Shown one piece after another: positions 37,495 to 46,995 of a DNA stretch of 64,000 nucleotides. Source of the stretch: Actinomyces sp. oral taxon 170 str. F0386 (GTDB lineage: Bacteria; Actinomycetota; Actinomycetes; Actinomycetales; Actinomycetaceae); assembly GCF_000195595.1 (NCBI RefSeq), contig NZ_GL882538.1, forward strand, positions 141,267 to 205,266. Direction: 5' to 3'. A program made the translations under genes and the position numbers. The notes under the pieces were generated by a model. That model was not told where the DNA came from, searched no databases, and was given only the letters and a program-made list of their open reading frames with translations. How positions within the stretch are numbered: position 1 is the first letter of the stretch; every line of letters starts with the position of its first letter.

Positions 37495-39207
37495 TCAGAA
37501 GAGGAAGTAGCGCTGGGCCATGGCCAGGACCTGAGCGGGCTCGCAGGTGACCTTCTCGCCGTCGGCCGTGACCTCATAGGTCTCGGGATCGACAGTGAGT
37601 GCCGGAGTGGCGTCGTTGAAGGCCATGTCCGCCTTCGTCAGCCGCCTGACTCCACGGGCCGGGCAGACCTTCTTGCTCAGTCCCAGGCTCTGGGGCACTC
37701 CCGCATCGATGGCCGCCTGGGACATGAAGGTGATCGAGTTCGACGCCGGTGCCGCCCCGTGGCCGCCGAACATGGTGCGTATGAGCGTGGGCTCGGGAGT
37801 GGGGATCGAGGCGTTGGCGTCACCCATGACCGCGGAGGCGATCTGGCCCCCCTTGAGGATCAAAGACGGCTTGACCCCGAAGAAGGCGGGGTCCCACAGC
37901 ACCAGGTCGGCCCACTTGCCCACCTCCACGCTGCCCACGACCTCGGCGATCCCGTTGGTGCGGGCCGGGTTGATCGTGTACTTCGACACGTAGCGCCTGA
38001 TGCGCAGGTTGTCGCCGCCCTCCGGGTCCCCGGCGAGCCTGCCGCGCGCCTTCTTCATCTGGTCGGCCACTTGCCAGGTGCGGATGACGACCTCGCCGAC
38101 GCGCCCCATGGCCTGGGAGTCCGACGACGTCATCGAGAACACGCCCAGGTCGTGCAGCACATCCTCGGCCGCGATCGTCTCCGGACGGATGCGCGAGTCG
38201 GCGAAGGCGACGTCCTCCGGGATGGCGGGGTTGAGGTGGTGGCACACCATGAGCATGTCGAGGTGCTCCTCAGCGGTGTTGCGCGTGAAGGGCAGCGTCG
38301 GGTTGGTCGAGGACGGCAGGATGTTGGGGTCCTGCGCCAGGGTGATGATGTCCGGGGCGTGGCCGCCGCCGGCGCCCTCGGTGTGGAAGGTGTGGATGAC
38401 CCGTCCGCCGATCGCGCGGCGGGTGTCCTCAACGAAGCCGCACTCGTTGAGCGTGTCGGTGTGGATGGCCACCTGCACGTCGAACTCGTCGGCCACCTTG
38501 AGCGCCTCGTCGATGACGGCGTGCGTGGCTCCCCAGTCCTCATGGATCTTGAAGCCGACCGCGCCGGCGCGCAGCTGCTCGGCCAGAGGCTCTCGGGCCG
38601 AGGCGTGGCCCTTTCCCAGCAGGCCGATGTTCATGGGGAAGTCCTCGACGGCCTGGAGCATGCGAGCCAGGTTCCACGCCCCGGGAGTGATCGTGGTGGC
38701 GTTGGTGCCGTCGGCGGGTCCCGTCCCTCCTCCGATCATGGTGGTCACACCCGAGGCCAGGGCAGTGGCGACCTGAGCGGGGGAGATGAAGTGAATGTGG
38801 GAGTCGATGCCTCCGGCCGTCAGGATGCGGTGCTCGCCGGCGATCACCTCCGTGGAGGCGCCGATGACGATGTCGACGTCGTCCATGATGTCCGGGTTGC
38901 CCGCAGCGCCGATAGCGCTGATGACACCGTCCCGGATGGCGACGTCGGCCTTGTAGATGCCGGTGTGGTCGATGATGATCGCGTTGGTGATGACAGTGTC
39001 GGGGATGCCCTCGTCCCGCGTGCGCTGTCCGTTGTGGCCCATACCGTCGCGGATGACCTTGCCACCTCCGAAGACGGCCTCGTCACCATGGTGGGTCAGG
39101 TCCCGCTCGATCTGGGCGAAGAGGTCGGTGTCGGCCAGACGGACGGTGTCCCCGGTGGTGGGGCCGTACAGGGCGGCATGCTCCCGACGGCTGAGTTCCT
39201 TGCTCAT
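37495..39207 (-). CDS. ureC: Urease alpha subunit
   Basis: 570 residues from ATG 39205-39207 after AGGAGCAC. The nickel site is complete: GGIDSHIHF (His pair), the carbamylated Lys220 in [35 protein letters not shown], and the flap MVCHHLNP with the general acid His. It hydrolyses urea to ammonia and carbamate. Length and order (A, B, C as separate subunits) are those of typical bacterial ureases. Confidence 0.97.
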   Translation of the reverse strand: MSKELSRREHAALYGPTTGDTVRLADTDLFAQIERDLTHHGDEAVFGGGKVIRDGMGHNGQRTRDEGIPDTVITNAIIIDHTGIYKADVAIRDGVISAIGAAGNPDIMDDVDIVIGASTEVIAGEHRILTAGGIDSHIHFISPAQVATALASGVTTMIGGGTGPADGTNATTITPGAWNLARMLQAVEDFPMNIGLLGKGHASAREPLAEQLRAGAVGFKIHEDWGATHAVIDEALKVADEFDVQVAIHTDTLNECGFVEDTRRAIGGRVIHTFHTEGAGGGHAPDIITLAQDPNILPSSTNPTLPFTRNTAEEHLDMLMVCHHLNPAIPEDVAFADSRIRPETIAAEDVLHDLGVFSMTSSDSQAMGRVGEVVIRTWQVADQMKKARGRLAGDPEGGDNLRIRRYVSKYTINPARTNGIAEVVGSVEVGKWADLVLWDPAFFGVKPSLILKGGQIASAVMGDANASIPTPEPTLIRTMFGGHGAAPASNSITFMSQAAIDAGVPQSLGLSKKVCPARGVRRLTKADMAFNDATPALTVDPETYEVTADGEKVTCEPAQVLAMAQRYFLF

Positions 39208-39224
39208 GATGTGCTCCTGTGCTC

Positions 39225-39536
39225 TCAGCCCTGGACGGGGCCGTTCGTCTCGCCTGCCAGTCCGAAGACCCTTCGCGCTCCCGCCAGCGCCACCAGGTGG
39301 ACTGGTCTGGAGTCGCCCGGCTCGAACCGAACCGCGGTTCCGGCCGGAATGTCGAGGCGGAAACCACGAGCGGCCCGCCGATCGAAGGACAGCGCGGAGT
39401 TGACCTCGGCGAAGTGGAAGTGCGAACCGACCTGAATGGGACGGTCCCCGGTGTTGAGGACGTCCAGACTGAGGGTGGGGCGCCCCTCGTTGATGGTGAT
39501 GGTGCCGCTCATGAGTCGGTACTCTCCCGGGATCAT
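39225..39536 (-). CDS. ureB: Urease beta subunit
   Basis: 103 residues from ATG 39534-39536, overlapping ureA by four bases. The family start [19 protein letters not shown] and the [19 protein letters not shown] and [18 protein letters not shown] blocks are all present. It is a structural subunit of the UreABC trimer. Confidence 0.96.
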   Translation of the reverse strand: MIPGEYRLMSGTITINEGRPTLSLDVLNTGDRPIQVGSHFHFAEVNSALSFDRRAARGFRLDIPAGTAVRFEPGDSRPVHLVALAGARRVFGLAGETNGPVQG

Positions 39537-39847
39537 GGCAGCCTCCTGCGAATCGGGTCGTGAACGGAGACAAGCTTGGTTCCGTCGGGGAAGGTTGCCT
39601 CCACCTGGACCGCGCGGATCATCTCGGGGACTCCCTCCATGACGTCGTCATAGGTCAGCAGGGTGGTGCCGTAGGCCATGAGATCCGTGACCGTGCGCCC
39701 TTCGCGGGCTCCTTCGAGGATCTCAGCGGTGATGTAGGCGACTGCCTCAGGGTGATTGAGCCGGATTCCCCTGTCCTTGCGTCTTCGTGCCAGGTCCGCG
39801 GCGACGACGATGAGTAGCTTCTCCTGCTCACGAGGGGTGAGGTGCAT
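39533..39847 (-). CDS. ureA: Urease gamma subunit
   Basis: 104 residues from ATG 39845-39847; the open frame continues upstream but the family begins [23 protein letters not shown]. Other signatures are [21 protein letters not shown] and the C-terminal [15 protein letters not shown]. It is the first gene of the urease operon. Confidence 0.95.
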   Translation of the reverse strand: MHLTPREQEKLLIVVAADLARRRKDRGIRLNHPEAVAYITAEILEGAREGRTVTDLMAYGTTLLTYDDVMEGVPEMIRAVQVEATFPDGTKLVSVHDPIRRRLP

Positions 39848-39919
39848 CAGGGCTCTCCCAGAGACGGTTCGGAGCGGGCGCATAGGCGCGAGCTTGTCCG
39901 CGCACGACGGACGCTTATT

Positions 39920-39953
39920 AGGCAATGCCTTGTATGTTGCGGAAATATTTCCG
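39920..39953. promoter_or_regulatory. Two palindromes in the urease promoter region
   Basis: AGGCAATGCCT (39920-39930) and CGGAAATATTTCCG (39940-39953) are each perfect or near-perfect palindromes, 9 bases apart, 73-106 bases before ureA. The region is AT-richer than its surroundings. They are candidate operators for nitrogen, nickel or pH control; no known consensus was matched with confidence. Confidence 0.5.
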
Positions 39954-40017
39954 GCTGTTGAGCGGCAAGGTTCAGGGTGCTCCTGCCCTTATCAGTTTTC
40001 CGCGTCATTGCGGGATG

Positions 40018-40028
40018 AGAATGATTCT
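40018..40028. promoter_or_regulatory. Zur/Fur-like box upstream of urease
   Basis: AGAATGATTCT, the same 11-bp palindrome as at 41463-41473, within ATGAGAATGATTCTGG. It is 170 bases before ureA and lies beyond the rpmJ terminator, so the urease operon is the next gene it could control on the minus strand. Confidence 0.55.
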
Positions 40029-40079
40029 GGTTGACGTGCCATCAATCTTCGGCGACGGGGGTCGATACTGAGGAAAAGA

Positions 40080-40115
40080 AGGGCCGGGATGCGTGCTGAT
40101 GCGCATCCCGGCCCT
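40080..40115 (-). terminator. Terminator of the zinc-independent ribosomal operon
   Basis: AGGGCCGGGATGCG (40080-40093) pairs perfectly with 40102-40115 around an 8-base loop. On the minus strand the stem is followed by TTCTTTTCCTCA, a T-rich tract. It lies 20 bases past the rpmJ stop and is a classical intrinsic terminator. Confidence 0.88.
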
Positions 40116-40134
40116 GCATGGGTGGTACTGACCG

Positions 40135-40257
40135 TCAGCCCTGACGGGCCTTGAGGCGGGGGTTCTTCTTGTTGATGACGTAGGTGTGACCGCGGCGTCG
40201 GACCACCTTGGACCCCGGCTGCTTGGCCAGGGACCGGATCGAGGCACGAACCTTCAT
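40135..40257 (-). CDS. rpmJ: Ribosomal protein bL36, zinc-free form
   Basis: 40 residues from ATG 40255-40257 after AAAGGAACC. The sequence ([20 protein letters not shown]... then a [11 protein letters not shown] tail) contains no Cys, so it is the C-minus paralogue of L36 that replaces the zinc-binding form when zinc is scarce. It is the last gene before the operon terminator. Confidence 0.95.
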   Translation of the reverse strand: MKVRASIRSLAKQPGSKVVRRRGHTYVINKKNPRLKARQG

Positions 40258-40337
40258 GTCGGTTCCTTTCCTTCTTCGTGTACAGCAATGACGGTGAGAG
40301 ATCGAAGGGGAGGGGCGATGACGCCCCGCCTGCCCGA

Positions 40338-40589
40338 CTAGCGTTTGCGCTTGCCGTAGCGGCGCTCGAACTTCTCCACCCGGCCGGCCGTGTCCAGGAT
40401 CTTGCCCTGGCCGGTCCAGAACGGGTGCGAGGCGCTGGAGACCTCGACGTCGTAGACCGGATAGGTGTTGCCGTCCTCCCACTCGATGGTCTCCGACGAC
40501 GTCAGGGTCGAACGGGTCAGGAAGGCGAAGTCGGCGGACTTGTCGCGAAAGACGATGGGCTGATAGCTGGGGTGGATCCCAGGGCGCAT
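40338..40589 (-). CDS. rpmE2: Ribosomal protein bL31 type B (zinc-free)
   Basis: 83 residues from ATG 40587-40589 after AAGGAG. It begins [18 protein letters not shown] and ends [26 protein letters not shown], the type B form without the CxxC zinc ribbon. It substitutes for zinc-binding L31. Gaps of 140 and 80 bases separate it from rpsN and rpmJ. Confidence 0.95.
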   Translation of the reverse strand: MRPGIHPSYQPIVFRDKSADFAFLTRSTLTSSETIEWEDGNTYPVYDVEVSSASHPFWTGQGKILDTAGRVEKFERRYGKRKR

Positions 40590-40729
40590 ACGAGCTCCTT
40601 GGATGGGGGTGAATGTGAGAACTGACGTGGTGAACGAGTGCCGGCAGCGGTGCTGCGGGGGCGATGACTACGGGGCGCCGCGAGCCCCGGCGGGCACAGG
40701 CTCACAGGCCGTGCCCCGCTCGCGTCCGT

Positions 40730-41035
40730 CTACCAGGAGGACTTGACGATGCCCGGCAGCTCGCCGCGCAGCGCCATCTCGCGGAAACGCACCCGGGAGG
40801 TCCCGGTGACGCGCAGGTGCCCGCGCGGGCGGCCGTCCACCGCGTCGCGCCGACGCAGGCGAGTGGGGGAGGCGTCGCGCGGCAGTGCGTGCAACGCCGT
40901 CATCGCCTCATCGCGCTTCTCCTGGCTCAGGTGAGGGTTGACCGAGGCCCGCTTGAGCTCGGCGCGGCGCTCGGCATAACGCCCCACCACCTGCTGGCGG
41001 CGCAGCTCGGCGGTGATCTTGGACTTCTTGGCCAT
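40730..41035 (-). CDS. rpsN: Ribosomal protein uS14, zinc-independent long form
   Basis: 101 residues from ATG 41033-41035, sharing one base with the rpmG stop. [28 protein letters not shown] and [28 protein letters not shown] are the long-form S14 blocks; there are no Cys residues, so no zinc ribbon. Confidence 0.95.
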   Translation of the reverse strand: MAKKSKITAELRRQQVVGRYAERRAELKRASVNPHLSQEKRDEAMTALHALPRDASPTRLRRRDAVDGRPRGHLRVTGTSRVRFREMALRGELPGIVKSSW

Positions 41036-41211
41036 CAGCGCGACTCCTTGTACTCCACGTGCCGGCGCACCACCGGGTCGAACTTGCGCAGCACCAGCCG
41101 GTCGGGGGTGTTGCGGCGGTTCTTGCGGGTCACGTAGGTGTGGCCCGTGCCCGCGGTGGAGACCATCTTGATGATCGGCCGCAGGTCCTTTCCTCCCTTG
41201 GCTCCGCTCAT
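41035..41211 (-). CDS. rpmG: Ribosomal protein bL33, zinc-free form
   Basis: 58 residues from ATG 41209-41211, overlapping rpmB by three bases of ATGA. It has the L33 core [37 protein letters not shown] (quoted in part, positions 11-47) and no Cys, hence the C-minus paralogue. Confidence 0.93.
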   Translation of the reverse strand: MSGAKGGKDLRPIIKMVSTAGTGHTYVTRKNRRNTPDRLVLRKFDPVVRRHVEYKESR

Positions 41212-41447
41212 GACAGCTTCTCCCCCCGAGCGAGCATCTGAGCCACGACGACGTCGATGCCCAGCTTGTCGATCGTGCGGATGCCCTTGGCGGACACCGT
41301 CAGGCGCACGGTGCGCCCCAGCGACGGCACCCAGTAGCGCTTGCGCTGCAGGTTGGGGTTCCAACGCCGGGGCGTGCGCTTGTGCGAGTGGGAGACGGAC
41401 CGGCCGAAGACCGGCCGGGTTCCCGTGACTTGGCAGTAGGTGGTCAT
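41208..41447 (-). CDS. rpmB: Ribosomal protein bL28, C-minus paralogue
   Basis: 79 residues from ATG 41445-41447. [22 protein letters not shown] and [22 protein letters not shown] identify L28. Only one Cys is present, not the CxxC pairs of zinc-binding L28. It is the first gene of the operon, with the shared Zur-like box about 16 bases upstream of its start. Confidence 0.93.
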   Translation of the reverse strand: MTTYCQVTGTRPVFGRSVSHSHKRTPRRWNPNLQRKRYWVPSLGRTVRLTVSAKGIRTIDKLGIDVVVAQMLARGEKLS

Positions 41448-41460
41448 GACGAGCATGATA

Positions 41461-41475
41461 TAAGAATGATTCTCA
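41461..41475. promoter_or_regulatory. Zur-like box between rpmB and the COG0523 gene
   Basis: TAAGAATGATTCTCA contains the palindrome AGAATGATTCT (41463-41473), with a further T...A outer pair. Actinobacterial Zur sites have the form TGA-rich AATGATTTTCA. It sits between two divergent genes whose families belong to Zur regulons elsewhere, so it most likely silences both when zinc is plentiful. Confidence 0.75.
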
Positions 41476-41502
41476 GTTTCGTCAACTCTGCTGGAGGACA
41501 TC

Positions 41503-42720
41503 GTGACGGACTACTCCGCTGACCTCTTCGACAACTCCGCCGACATCCCCGGCCCCCCGGCCGGCAGCCGGCACGCCCTGGCCGTCGTCGGCGCTGTCGA
41601 CCCCGCGCTGCTGGATCTGGTCGACCTCTCCCTGGCCGGCCAGGACGCCGTCGTCATCCGCGCTGGCCTCCACTTCGGCGCCGACGACGAGGCCGAGAGC
41701 AGTGAAGCCGGTGATGCGGGTGATGACGACCTGGTCCGGCTCGTCAGCCACAGCTCGGCCGACGGCTTCGATGACGACCCGGTGCGCCTCGATGTCCCCA
41801 TGCCCTTCGCCTGCCCCACCTGCTCCCTGCGTGAGGTCCTGGTCGCCGTCGCCGAGGACCGCGCAGCCCAGGATCCGGGTGGCACCACCGTCATCCTCCT
41901 GCCGGCGGCCATCGAGCTCGCCCATCTCCTGCCCCGCCTGGCCGAGGACCTCGCCGGAACCGGTGTGAGGCTGGCCGGAGCCGCCCACGTCCTGGACGCC
42001 ACCACCGCCGTGGACGAGCTCCTCGAGCACCGCTTGCTGGCCGCCTTCCCCGGCGACTGCCGCTGCACGGGCGCCGTCCACCTGGCCAACCTCGGATACG
42101 CCGACGTCGTCCTGGCCCTCGGTCGCGACGAGGACCCCGCCGGGGCCGACCTCATCGAGCACCTGCGCCCCCATGACGCCCTCCTGCTCCCGGGGCTCGA
42201 CGCACCCCTCCTGGAGACCCTGACCGCCCTCACCCACGACGCCTCCTCCTCCCTGAGCCGTATCCATCCCGCTACCACCAGCGCCTGGGGCGGTCCCGAC
42301 GACCACGGCGTGTGGACCCTGGACCTCAGCGCCACCCTGCCCTTCCACCCCGGGCGTCTGCGCGCCCTGGTCGTTGAGCTCGCCGGTCAGGGGCTGTGTG
42401 CTCGCGGCTGCTTCTGGCTGCCCAGCCGCCCTGGTCGGGTCTGTACCTGGGAGGTAGCCGGAGGCGCCGTGAGCGTCGGTGACGCCGGAACCTGGGGCGA
42501 GGTTCCATCCGCTGCGTCTGGTGTCGGCGAGGACGCCGCCGGCGAGCCCCGCTGCCACCTCGTGGTCACCGGTATCGGTGATACGGACATGCGCGAGCAG
42601 GTGCGTCGCGCCTTCGCCCGGATCCTCCTGCGCCCCGAGGAGATGTCTCAGGCCCTGGCCTGGATCGGCGCCGACGACGGCCTGGGCGACTGGTTCGGGC
42701 AGGAGGTCCAGGAGGACTGA
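41503..42720 (+). CDS. COG0523/CobW-like protein lacking the P-loop (Mrf-like)
   Basis: 405 residues from GTG 41503 after GGAGG. The N-terminus aligns with COG0523 metallochaperone GTPases, but the P-loop position reads [14 protein letters not shown] with no GKT, so GTP use is unlikely. A CxxC-type motif follows as [12 protein letters not shown], and the CobW C-terminal domain is present ([15 protein letters not shown]... [11 protein letters not shown]). Mycobacterial Mrf, encoded with C-minus ribosomal genes and needed for zinc-starvation ribosome hibernation, has this kind of layout. Divergence from rpmB across one Zur-like box supports the same role here; that is inference. Confidence 0.75.
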   Translation: MTDYSADLFDNSADIPGPPAGSRHALAVVGAVDPALLDLVDLSLAGQDAVVIRAGLHFGADDEAESSEAGDAGDDDLVRLVSHSSADGFDDDPVRLDVPMPFACPTCSLREVLVAVAEDRAAQDPGGTTVILLPAAIELAHLLPRLAEDLAGTGVRLAGAAHVLDATTAVDELLEHRLLAAFPGDCRCTGAVHLANLGYADVVLALGRDEDPAGADLIEHLRPHDALLLPGLDAPLLETLTALTHDASSSLSRIHPATTSAWGGPDDHGVWTLDLSATLPFHPGRLRALVVELAGQGLCARGCFWLPSRPGRVCTWEVAGGAVSVGDAGTWGEVPSAASGVGEDAAGEPRCHLVVTGIGDTDMREQVRRAFARILLRPEEMSQALAWIGADDGLGDWFGQEVQED

Positions 42721-42787
42721 ACGCCCGCCTCAAGGTAAGAGACCTGCCTCGAGGCGGCACGGTTCCGTCCCGGCGCGGTAGGGTGTC

Positions 42788-42868
42788 CTCGTCGCGACTG
42801 GCGCCGGGTGGATCACCACCGGGGAGCGGCACGAACACGACTCCGGGGTCGCCCGCCTGGGCCACGGA
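42788..42868 (+). ncRNA. ZTP riboswitch (pfl motif)
   Basis: Conserved pfl elements occur in order: CGCGACTGGCG, then GGTGGATCACCACCGGGGAG forming the first hairpin and its conserved 3' flank, a variable linker, and CCGCCTGGGC (42854-42863) with the pseudoknot partner. It lies 66 bases before glyA, the classic target with folD. ZTP (ZMP) accumulates when 10-formyl-THF is short and the switch turns on one-carbon genes. Confidence 0.9.
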
Positions 42869-42933
42869 TCGCCCACCAGTGCGCGCACGCCGCCTGCTTC
42901 GTCGTGGCGTGCGCCCCACACCTGAGGAGAGAC

Positions 42934-44244
42934 ATGACCGCGCAAGCCGTCACCCCGTCCCTGAACCAGCCGCTGGCCGAGCTCGACCCGGACATTGCCG
43001 AGGTCCTCACCGGCGAGCTCGCCCGCCAGCGCGAGACCCTGGAGATGATCGCCTCGGAGAACTTCGTTCCCAGGGCCGTCCTGGAGTGCCAGGGCTCGGT
43101 TCTGACCAACAAGTACGCGGAAGGGTATCCCGGCCGCCGCTACTACGGCGGCTGCGAGGTCGTCGACGTCGCCGAGTCCCTGGCCATCGAGCGCGCCAAG
43201 GCCGTTTTCGACGCCGAGTGGGCCAACGTCCAGCCCCACTCCGGAGCCCAGGCCAACGCCGCCGTCCTCCACGCGCTGGCCACTCCCGGCGACACCCTCC
43301 TGGGCCTGTCCCTGGCCCACGGCGGCCACCTCACTCACGGCATGAAGATCAACTTCTCCGGCAAGAACTACAACGCCACCGCCTACGGCGTGGACGAGAC
43401 CACCATGCGCATCGAGATGGACCAGGTGCGCGAGGCCGCCCTACGTGAGCGCCCATCGGTCATCATCGCCGGCTGGTCCGCCTACCCCCGCCACCTCGAC
43501 TTCGCGGCCTTCCGCGCCATCGCCGACGAGGTCGGCGCCGCCCTGTGGGTGGACATGGCCCACTTCGCCGGGCTCGTCGCCGCCGGTCTGCACCCCAACC
43601 CCGTCCCGCACGCCGACGTCGTGTCCACCACCGTCCACAAGACCCTGGGCGGTCCTCGCTCCGGCATGCTCCTGTCCAGCCGTGCCGAGCAGTGGGGCAA
43701 GAAGCTCAACTCCGCCGTCTTCCCCGGCCAGCAGGGCGGTCCCCTCATGCACGTCATCGCCGCCAAGGCCGTGGCCATGAAGATCGCCGGCACCGAGGAG
43801 TTCCGCGAGCGCCAGGAGCGCACCGTGCGCGGTGCCGCCATCATCGCCGAGCGCCTGGGGGCCGACGACGTCAAGGCCGCCGGTGTCAGCCTCGTCACCG
43901 GCGGCACCGACGTCCACCTGGTGCTGGTGGACCTGCGCGACTCCTCCCTGGACGGCCAGCAGGCCGAGGATCTCCTGCACACCGCCGGCATCACGGTCAA
44001 CCGCAACGCCGTCCCCTTCGACCCGCGTCCCCCGCGCGTGACCTCCGGGCTGCGTATTGGTACCCCCGCCCTGGCCACCCGCGGCTTCGGCGACGCCGAG
44101 TTCACCGAGGTCGCCGACATCATCGCCGCCACCCTCGTTCATGGCGCCGCCGGCACTGCCGATGACGAGACCCTAGCGGCTCTGCGCGGCCGCGTACGCG
44201 CCCTGACCGACGCCTTCCCCCTCTACCCGGGGCTGGCCCAGTGA
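42934..44244 (+). CDS. glyA: Serine hydroxymethyltransferase
   Basis: 436 residues from ATG 42934, after TGAGGAGAGAC; the frame continues upstream through the riboswitch but is not coding there. SHMT blocks: [53 protein letters not shown] and the PLP-binding Lys236 in [15 protein letters not shown]. It interconverts Ser and Gly with THF and 5,10-methylene-THF. It is controlled by the ZTP switch and coupled to folD by a four-base overlap. Confidence 0.96.
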   Translation: MTAQAVTPSLNQPLAELDPDIAEVLTGELARQRETLEMIASENFVPRAVLECQGSVLTNKYAEGYPGRRYYGGCEVVDVAESLAIERAKAVFDAEWANVQPHSGAQANAAVLHALATPGDTLLGLSLAHGGHLTHGMKINFSGKNYNATAYGVDETTMRIEMDQVREAALRERPSVIIAGWSAYPRHLDFAAFRAIADEVGAALWVDMAHFAGLVAAGLHPNPVPHADVVSTTVHKTLGGPRSGMLLSSRAEQWGKKLNSAVFPGQQGGPLMHVIAAKAVAMKIAGTEEFRERQERTVRGAAIIAERLGADDVKAAGVSLVTGGTDVHLVLVDLRDSSLDGQQAEDLLHTAGITVNRNAVPFDPRPPRVTSGLRIGTPALATRGFGDAEFTEVADIIAATLVHGAAGTADDETLAALRGRVRALTDAFPLYPGLAQ

Positions 44245-45137
44245 GGGCCCCCTGGAACGGGGCCGCCCGGGTCCTGGACGGCAAGGCCACGGCCTCCGCT
44301 CTCAAGGCGGAGCTCAAGGAACGCGTCGCGGCGCTGCGCGAGCGCGGCGTCACCCCCGGCCTGGGCACGGTCCTGGTGGGGGAGGACCCCGGCAGCGTCA
44401 AGTACGTCGCCGGCAAGCACGCCGACTGCGCCGAGGTCGGCATCCTCTCCATCCGCGAGGACCTGCCAGCCTCCGCCACCCAGGCCGAGGTGGAGGCCGC
44501 TGTCGACCGCCTCAACGCGGACCCGGCCTGCACCGGCTACATCGTCCAGCTCCCGCTGCCGGTTGGCGTGGACACCAACGCCATCCTGGAGCGCGTTGAC
44601 CCGGCCAAGGATGCCGACGGCCTGCATCCCACCAACCTGGGGCGCCTGGTGCTGCGGGCCTCGGGGCCCATCGACTCGCCCCTGCCCTGCACTCCGCGCG
44701 GCTGCATCGAGCTCATGGAGCGCCACGGCATCGACCTGGCTGGCCGCAACGTGTGCGTCGTCGGCCGCGGCGTCACGGTGGGCCGCTCCATCGGCCTGCT
44801 CCTGGGGCGCAAGGACGTCAACGCCACCGTCGACATCTGTCACACCGGAACCACCGACCTGGCCGACCACGTGCGCCGGGCCGACGTCGTCATCTCGGCG
44901 GCCGGCAGCTCCGGCATCATCACCCCGGAGATGGTGGCTCCTGGCGCCGTCGTGCTGGACGTGGGCGTCTCGCGCGTCGTCGACCCGGCCACCGGCAAGG
45001 GCCGTATCGCCGGTGACGTCGCCGACGGCGTCGATGAGGTGGCCGCCTGGCTCTCGCCCAACCCCGGCGGTGTGGGGCCCATGACCCGCGCCCTGCTGCT
45101 GGCCAACGTGGTCGAGACCGCGGAGCGCTCGCTGTAG
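44241..45137 (+). CDS. folD: Bifunctional methylene-THF dehydrogenase/cyclohydrolase
   Basis: 298 residues from GTG 44241, overlapping glyA (GTGA). FolD motifs: [23 protein letters not shown] with the catalytic Lys in [33 protein letters not shown] and the NADP loop [24 protein letters not shown]. It turns 5,10-methylene-THF into 10-formyl-THF. Co-transcription with glyA completes the ZTP-controlled one-carbon unit. Confidence 0.95.
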   Translation: MRAPWNGAARVLDGKATASALKAELKERVAALRERGVTPGLGTVLVGEDPGSVKYVAGKHADCAEVGILSIREDLPASATQAEVEAAVDRLNADPACTGYIVQLPLPVGVDTNAILERVDPAKDADGLHPTNLGRLVLRASGPIDSPLPCTPRGCIELMERHGIDLAGRNVCVVGRGVTVGRSIGLLLGRKDVNATVDICHTGTTDLADHVRRADVVISAAGSSGIITPEMVAPGAVVLDVGVSRVVDPATGKGRIAGDVADGVDEVAAWLSPNPGGVGPMTRALLLANVVETAERSL

Positions 45138-45145
45138 GGACATCA

Positions 45146-45161
45146 CCGGTCACCTGACCGG
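45146..45161. promoter_or_regulatory. Inverted repeat between folD and the GH32 gene
   Basis: CCGGTCACCTGACCGG is a 16-base palindrome with arms of 7, just before a TTTAACCTTAGGG stretch and the GH32 ATG. The 2-base centre is too tight for a terminator loop, so an operator for the fructanase is the more natural reading. Confidence 0.4.
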
Positions 45162-45178
45162 CCGTTTAACCTTAGGGC

Positions 45179-46882
45179 ATGACGGACGAGTCCCACGGCG
45201 CCCACCCCTCCCATCCCCACCAGCCCATCCAGCCGGCTGAGACGGCCGATTCCCAGGAGCCAACTGCGACTTCCCCGGAGTCCGAGCCGACTCAGCCGGA
45301 GGCGTGTCCGCCGGAGCCTCGGAGGGTCGGCCTGCGGCGTCGGACCCTGCTCCTGGGGGCTGCCGGTGCCGGCGCCCTTATCGTGGGCGGAGCTGTCCTG
45401 GTGCGCTGCTCCACGGGGCGCAGGAGCTCGTCGGTCCCTACGGCCACGGACACGACCGACTCACCGGCCTCGGCCGCCTACCGCCCCGCCTACCACTACA
45501 GCCCTGCCACGGGGAACCTTGCCGACCCCAACGGCCTGGTCCTCTACGAGGACGAGTACCACCTCTTCCACCAGCAGGACGGCACCTGGGGCCACGCGAT
45601 CAGCTCCGACATGGTGCACTGGAAGCGCCAGGAGGTGGCCCTGGAGCATGACGTGCAGGGCCTGGCCATGTCCGGCAGCTGCGTCGTCGACGGCGCTGAC
45701 ACCTCCGGCCTGGTCAAGGGCGGCGGCATGGTGGCCGTCTACACCTCCACCGAGGGTGGTGAGGCCCAGTCCCTGGCCTACTCCAGCGACCGGGGCCGCT
45801 CCTGGCAGCGCTTCTCCGGCAACCCCGTCATCCCCAACGACGGGCGCAAGGACTTCCGCGACCCCAAGGTCTTCTGGCACGAGGACTCCAAGGCCTGGGT
45901 CATGATCGTCTCCGCCGGGGACCATGTCTCTCTGTTCCGCTCCACCGATCTCAAGGCCTGGACCCACGCCAGCGACTTCGGCCAGGACATCGGCTCCCAC
46001 GCCGCCGTATGGGAGTGCCCCGATCTCTTCCCCCTGACCGACTCCAGCGACGGCCGCACTCGCTGGGTCATGACCCTCTCGGTGGGTGCCAACGAGGAGA
46101 CGGCCGGCTCCACCGCCCAGTACTTCATCGGGGACTTCGACGGCTCCGTCTTCTTCCCCGAGGACCGCCAGACCCGTTTCACCGACGCCGGCCAGGACTT
46201 CTACGCCGCCCAGAGCTTCGAGCACGTCGAGGGCCGCCGCGTGTGGATGGCCTGGCTGGGCAACTGGAACTACCCCTACTCGCTTCCCACTGGCGACTGG
46301 CGCGGCGAGATGAGCATCCCGCGTGAGCTGTCCCTGACCACCGTCGACGGCAAGCGCACCCTCATTCAGAAGCCCGTCCCCGAGCTCGACGCTCTGCGCG
46401 GCAAGGCCACCGACCTCGCCGGTCTCAAGGCCACCGACACGGTGACGGACCTGGGCACGGGCCGCACGGTCGAGATCGACCTGACCCTGGACCTCTCCCA
46501 GGCCTCGGAGGCCTGGCTGGGCCTGGCCCGCGGCGAGGTCGACGGTAGGACCCAGGAGGTGCGCGTCGGCGTCAACGTCTCGGCCGGCACTCTCTACCTG
46601 GACCGCACCAACGGAGGTCTCACGCAGGTCGACGGCAAGGACGAGGGCACCAGGACCGACTTCGCCCTGCGCCGCGAGGTGCCCCATCGTCCCACCGGCT
46701 CGACGGTGCGCCTGCACCTCTACCTCGACCGCTCCAGCCTCGAGGTCTTCGTCGACGACGGTGCCACCGTCGGCAGCCTCCTGGTCTTCACCGACCCCGG
46801 CTGCCAGGAGATCGTCCTGGGCGCCACGGGTACGGCCACCATCACCTCAGGCAGCCTCACACCGTTGACGGCCGCCCTGTAG
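45179..46882 (+). CDS. GH32 fructanase/sucrase (levanase-type), membrane-anchored
   Basis: 567 residues from ATG 45179. A polar 55-residue start is followed by a twin-arginine-like RRRTLLLGAAGAGALIVGGAVLV helix, so it is exported and probably held at the membrane. The beta-propeller motifs are NLADPNG with nucleophile Asp116, FRDPKVFW with the stabilising Asp, and WECPDLF with acid/base Glu279. A C-terminal beta-sandwich follows, including LEVFVDDG. It cleaves beta-fructosides such as levan, inulin or sucrose. A. naeslundii fructanase is named levJ, but this protein is shorter and identity is not certain. It is convergent with the levansucrase. Confidence 0.87.
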   Translation: MTDESHGAHPSHPHQPIQPAETADSQEPTATSPESEPTQPEACPPEPRRVGLRRRTLLLGAAGAGALIVGGAVLVRCSTGRRSSSVPTATDTTDSPASAAYRPAYHYSPATGNLADPNGLVLYEDEYHLFHQQDGTWGHAISSDMVHWKRQEVALEHDVQGLAMSGSCVVDGADTSGLVKGGGMVAVYTSTEGGEAQSLAYSSDRGRSWQRFSGNPVIPNDGRKDFRDPKVFWHEDSKAWVMIVSAGDHVSLFRSTDLKAWTHASDFGQDIGSHAAVWECPDLFPLTDSSDGRTRWVMTLSVGANEETAGSTAQYFIGDFDGSVFFPEDRQTRFTDAGQDFYAAQSFEHVEGRRVWMAWLGNWNYPYSLPTGDWRGEMSIPRELSLTTVDGKRTLIQKPVPELDALRGKATDLAGLKATDTVTDLGTGRTVEIDLTLDLSQASEAWLGLARGEVDGRTQEVRVGVNVSAGTLYLDRTNGGLTQVDGKDEGTRTDFALRREVPHRPTGSTVRLHLYLDRSSLEVFVDDGATVGSLLVFTDPGCQEIVLGATGTATITSGSLTPLTAAL

Positions 46883-46908
46883 GTGCGCGCCAGGAGAGCC
46901 CGACGACG

Positions 46909-46955
46909 ATGAGGCGGGGTCCGCCGGAACACCTGTTCCGCGGACCCCGCCTCAT
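46909..46955. terminator. Bidirectional terminator between GH32 and GH68 genes
   Basis: ATGAGGCGGGGTCCG plus CGGAAC pairs with GTTCCG plus CGGACCCCGCCTCAT, a 21-bp stem with one bulged C and a 4-base loop. The genes converge on it with 26 and 40 bases to spare, so it can end both messages. Confidence 0.85.
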
Positions 46956-46995
46956 CTCTGCGTGCTGTGGTGCAGTGGCGTCCTGCTCGCCCCGC

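Noticed and set aside
41503-42720. Active COG0523 GTPase/metallochaperone
   Set aside because: The position of the P-loop reads [11 protein letters not shown] with no Gly-Lys-Thr, so GTPase activity cannot be supported.
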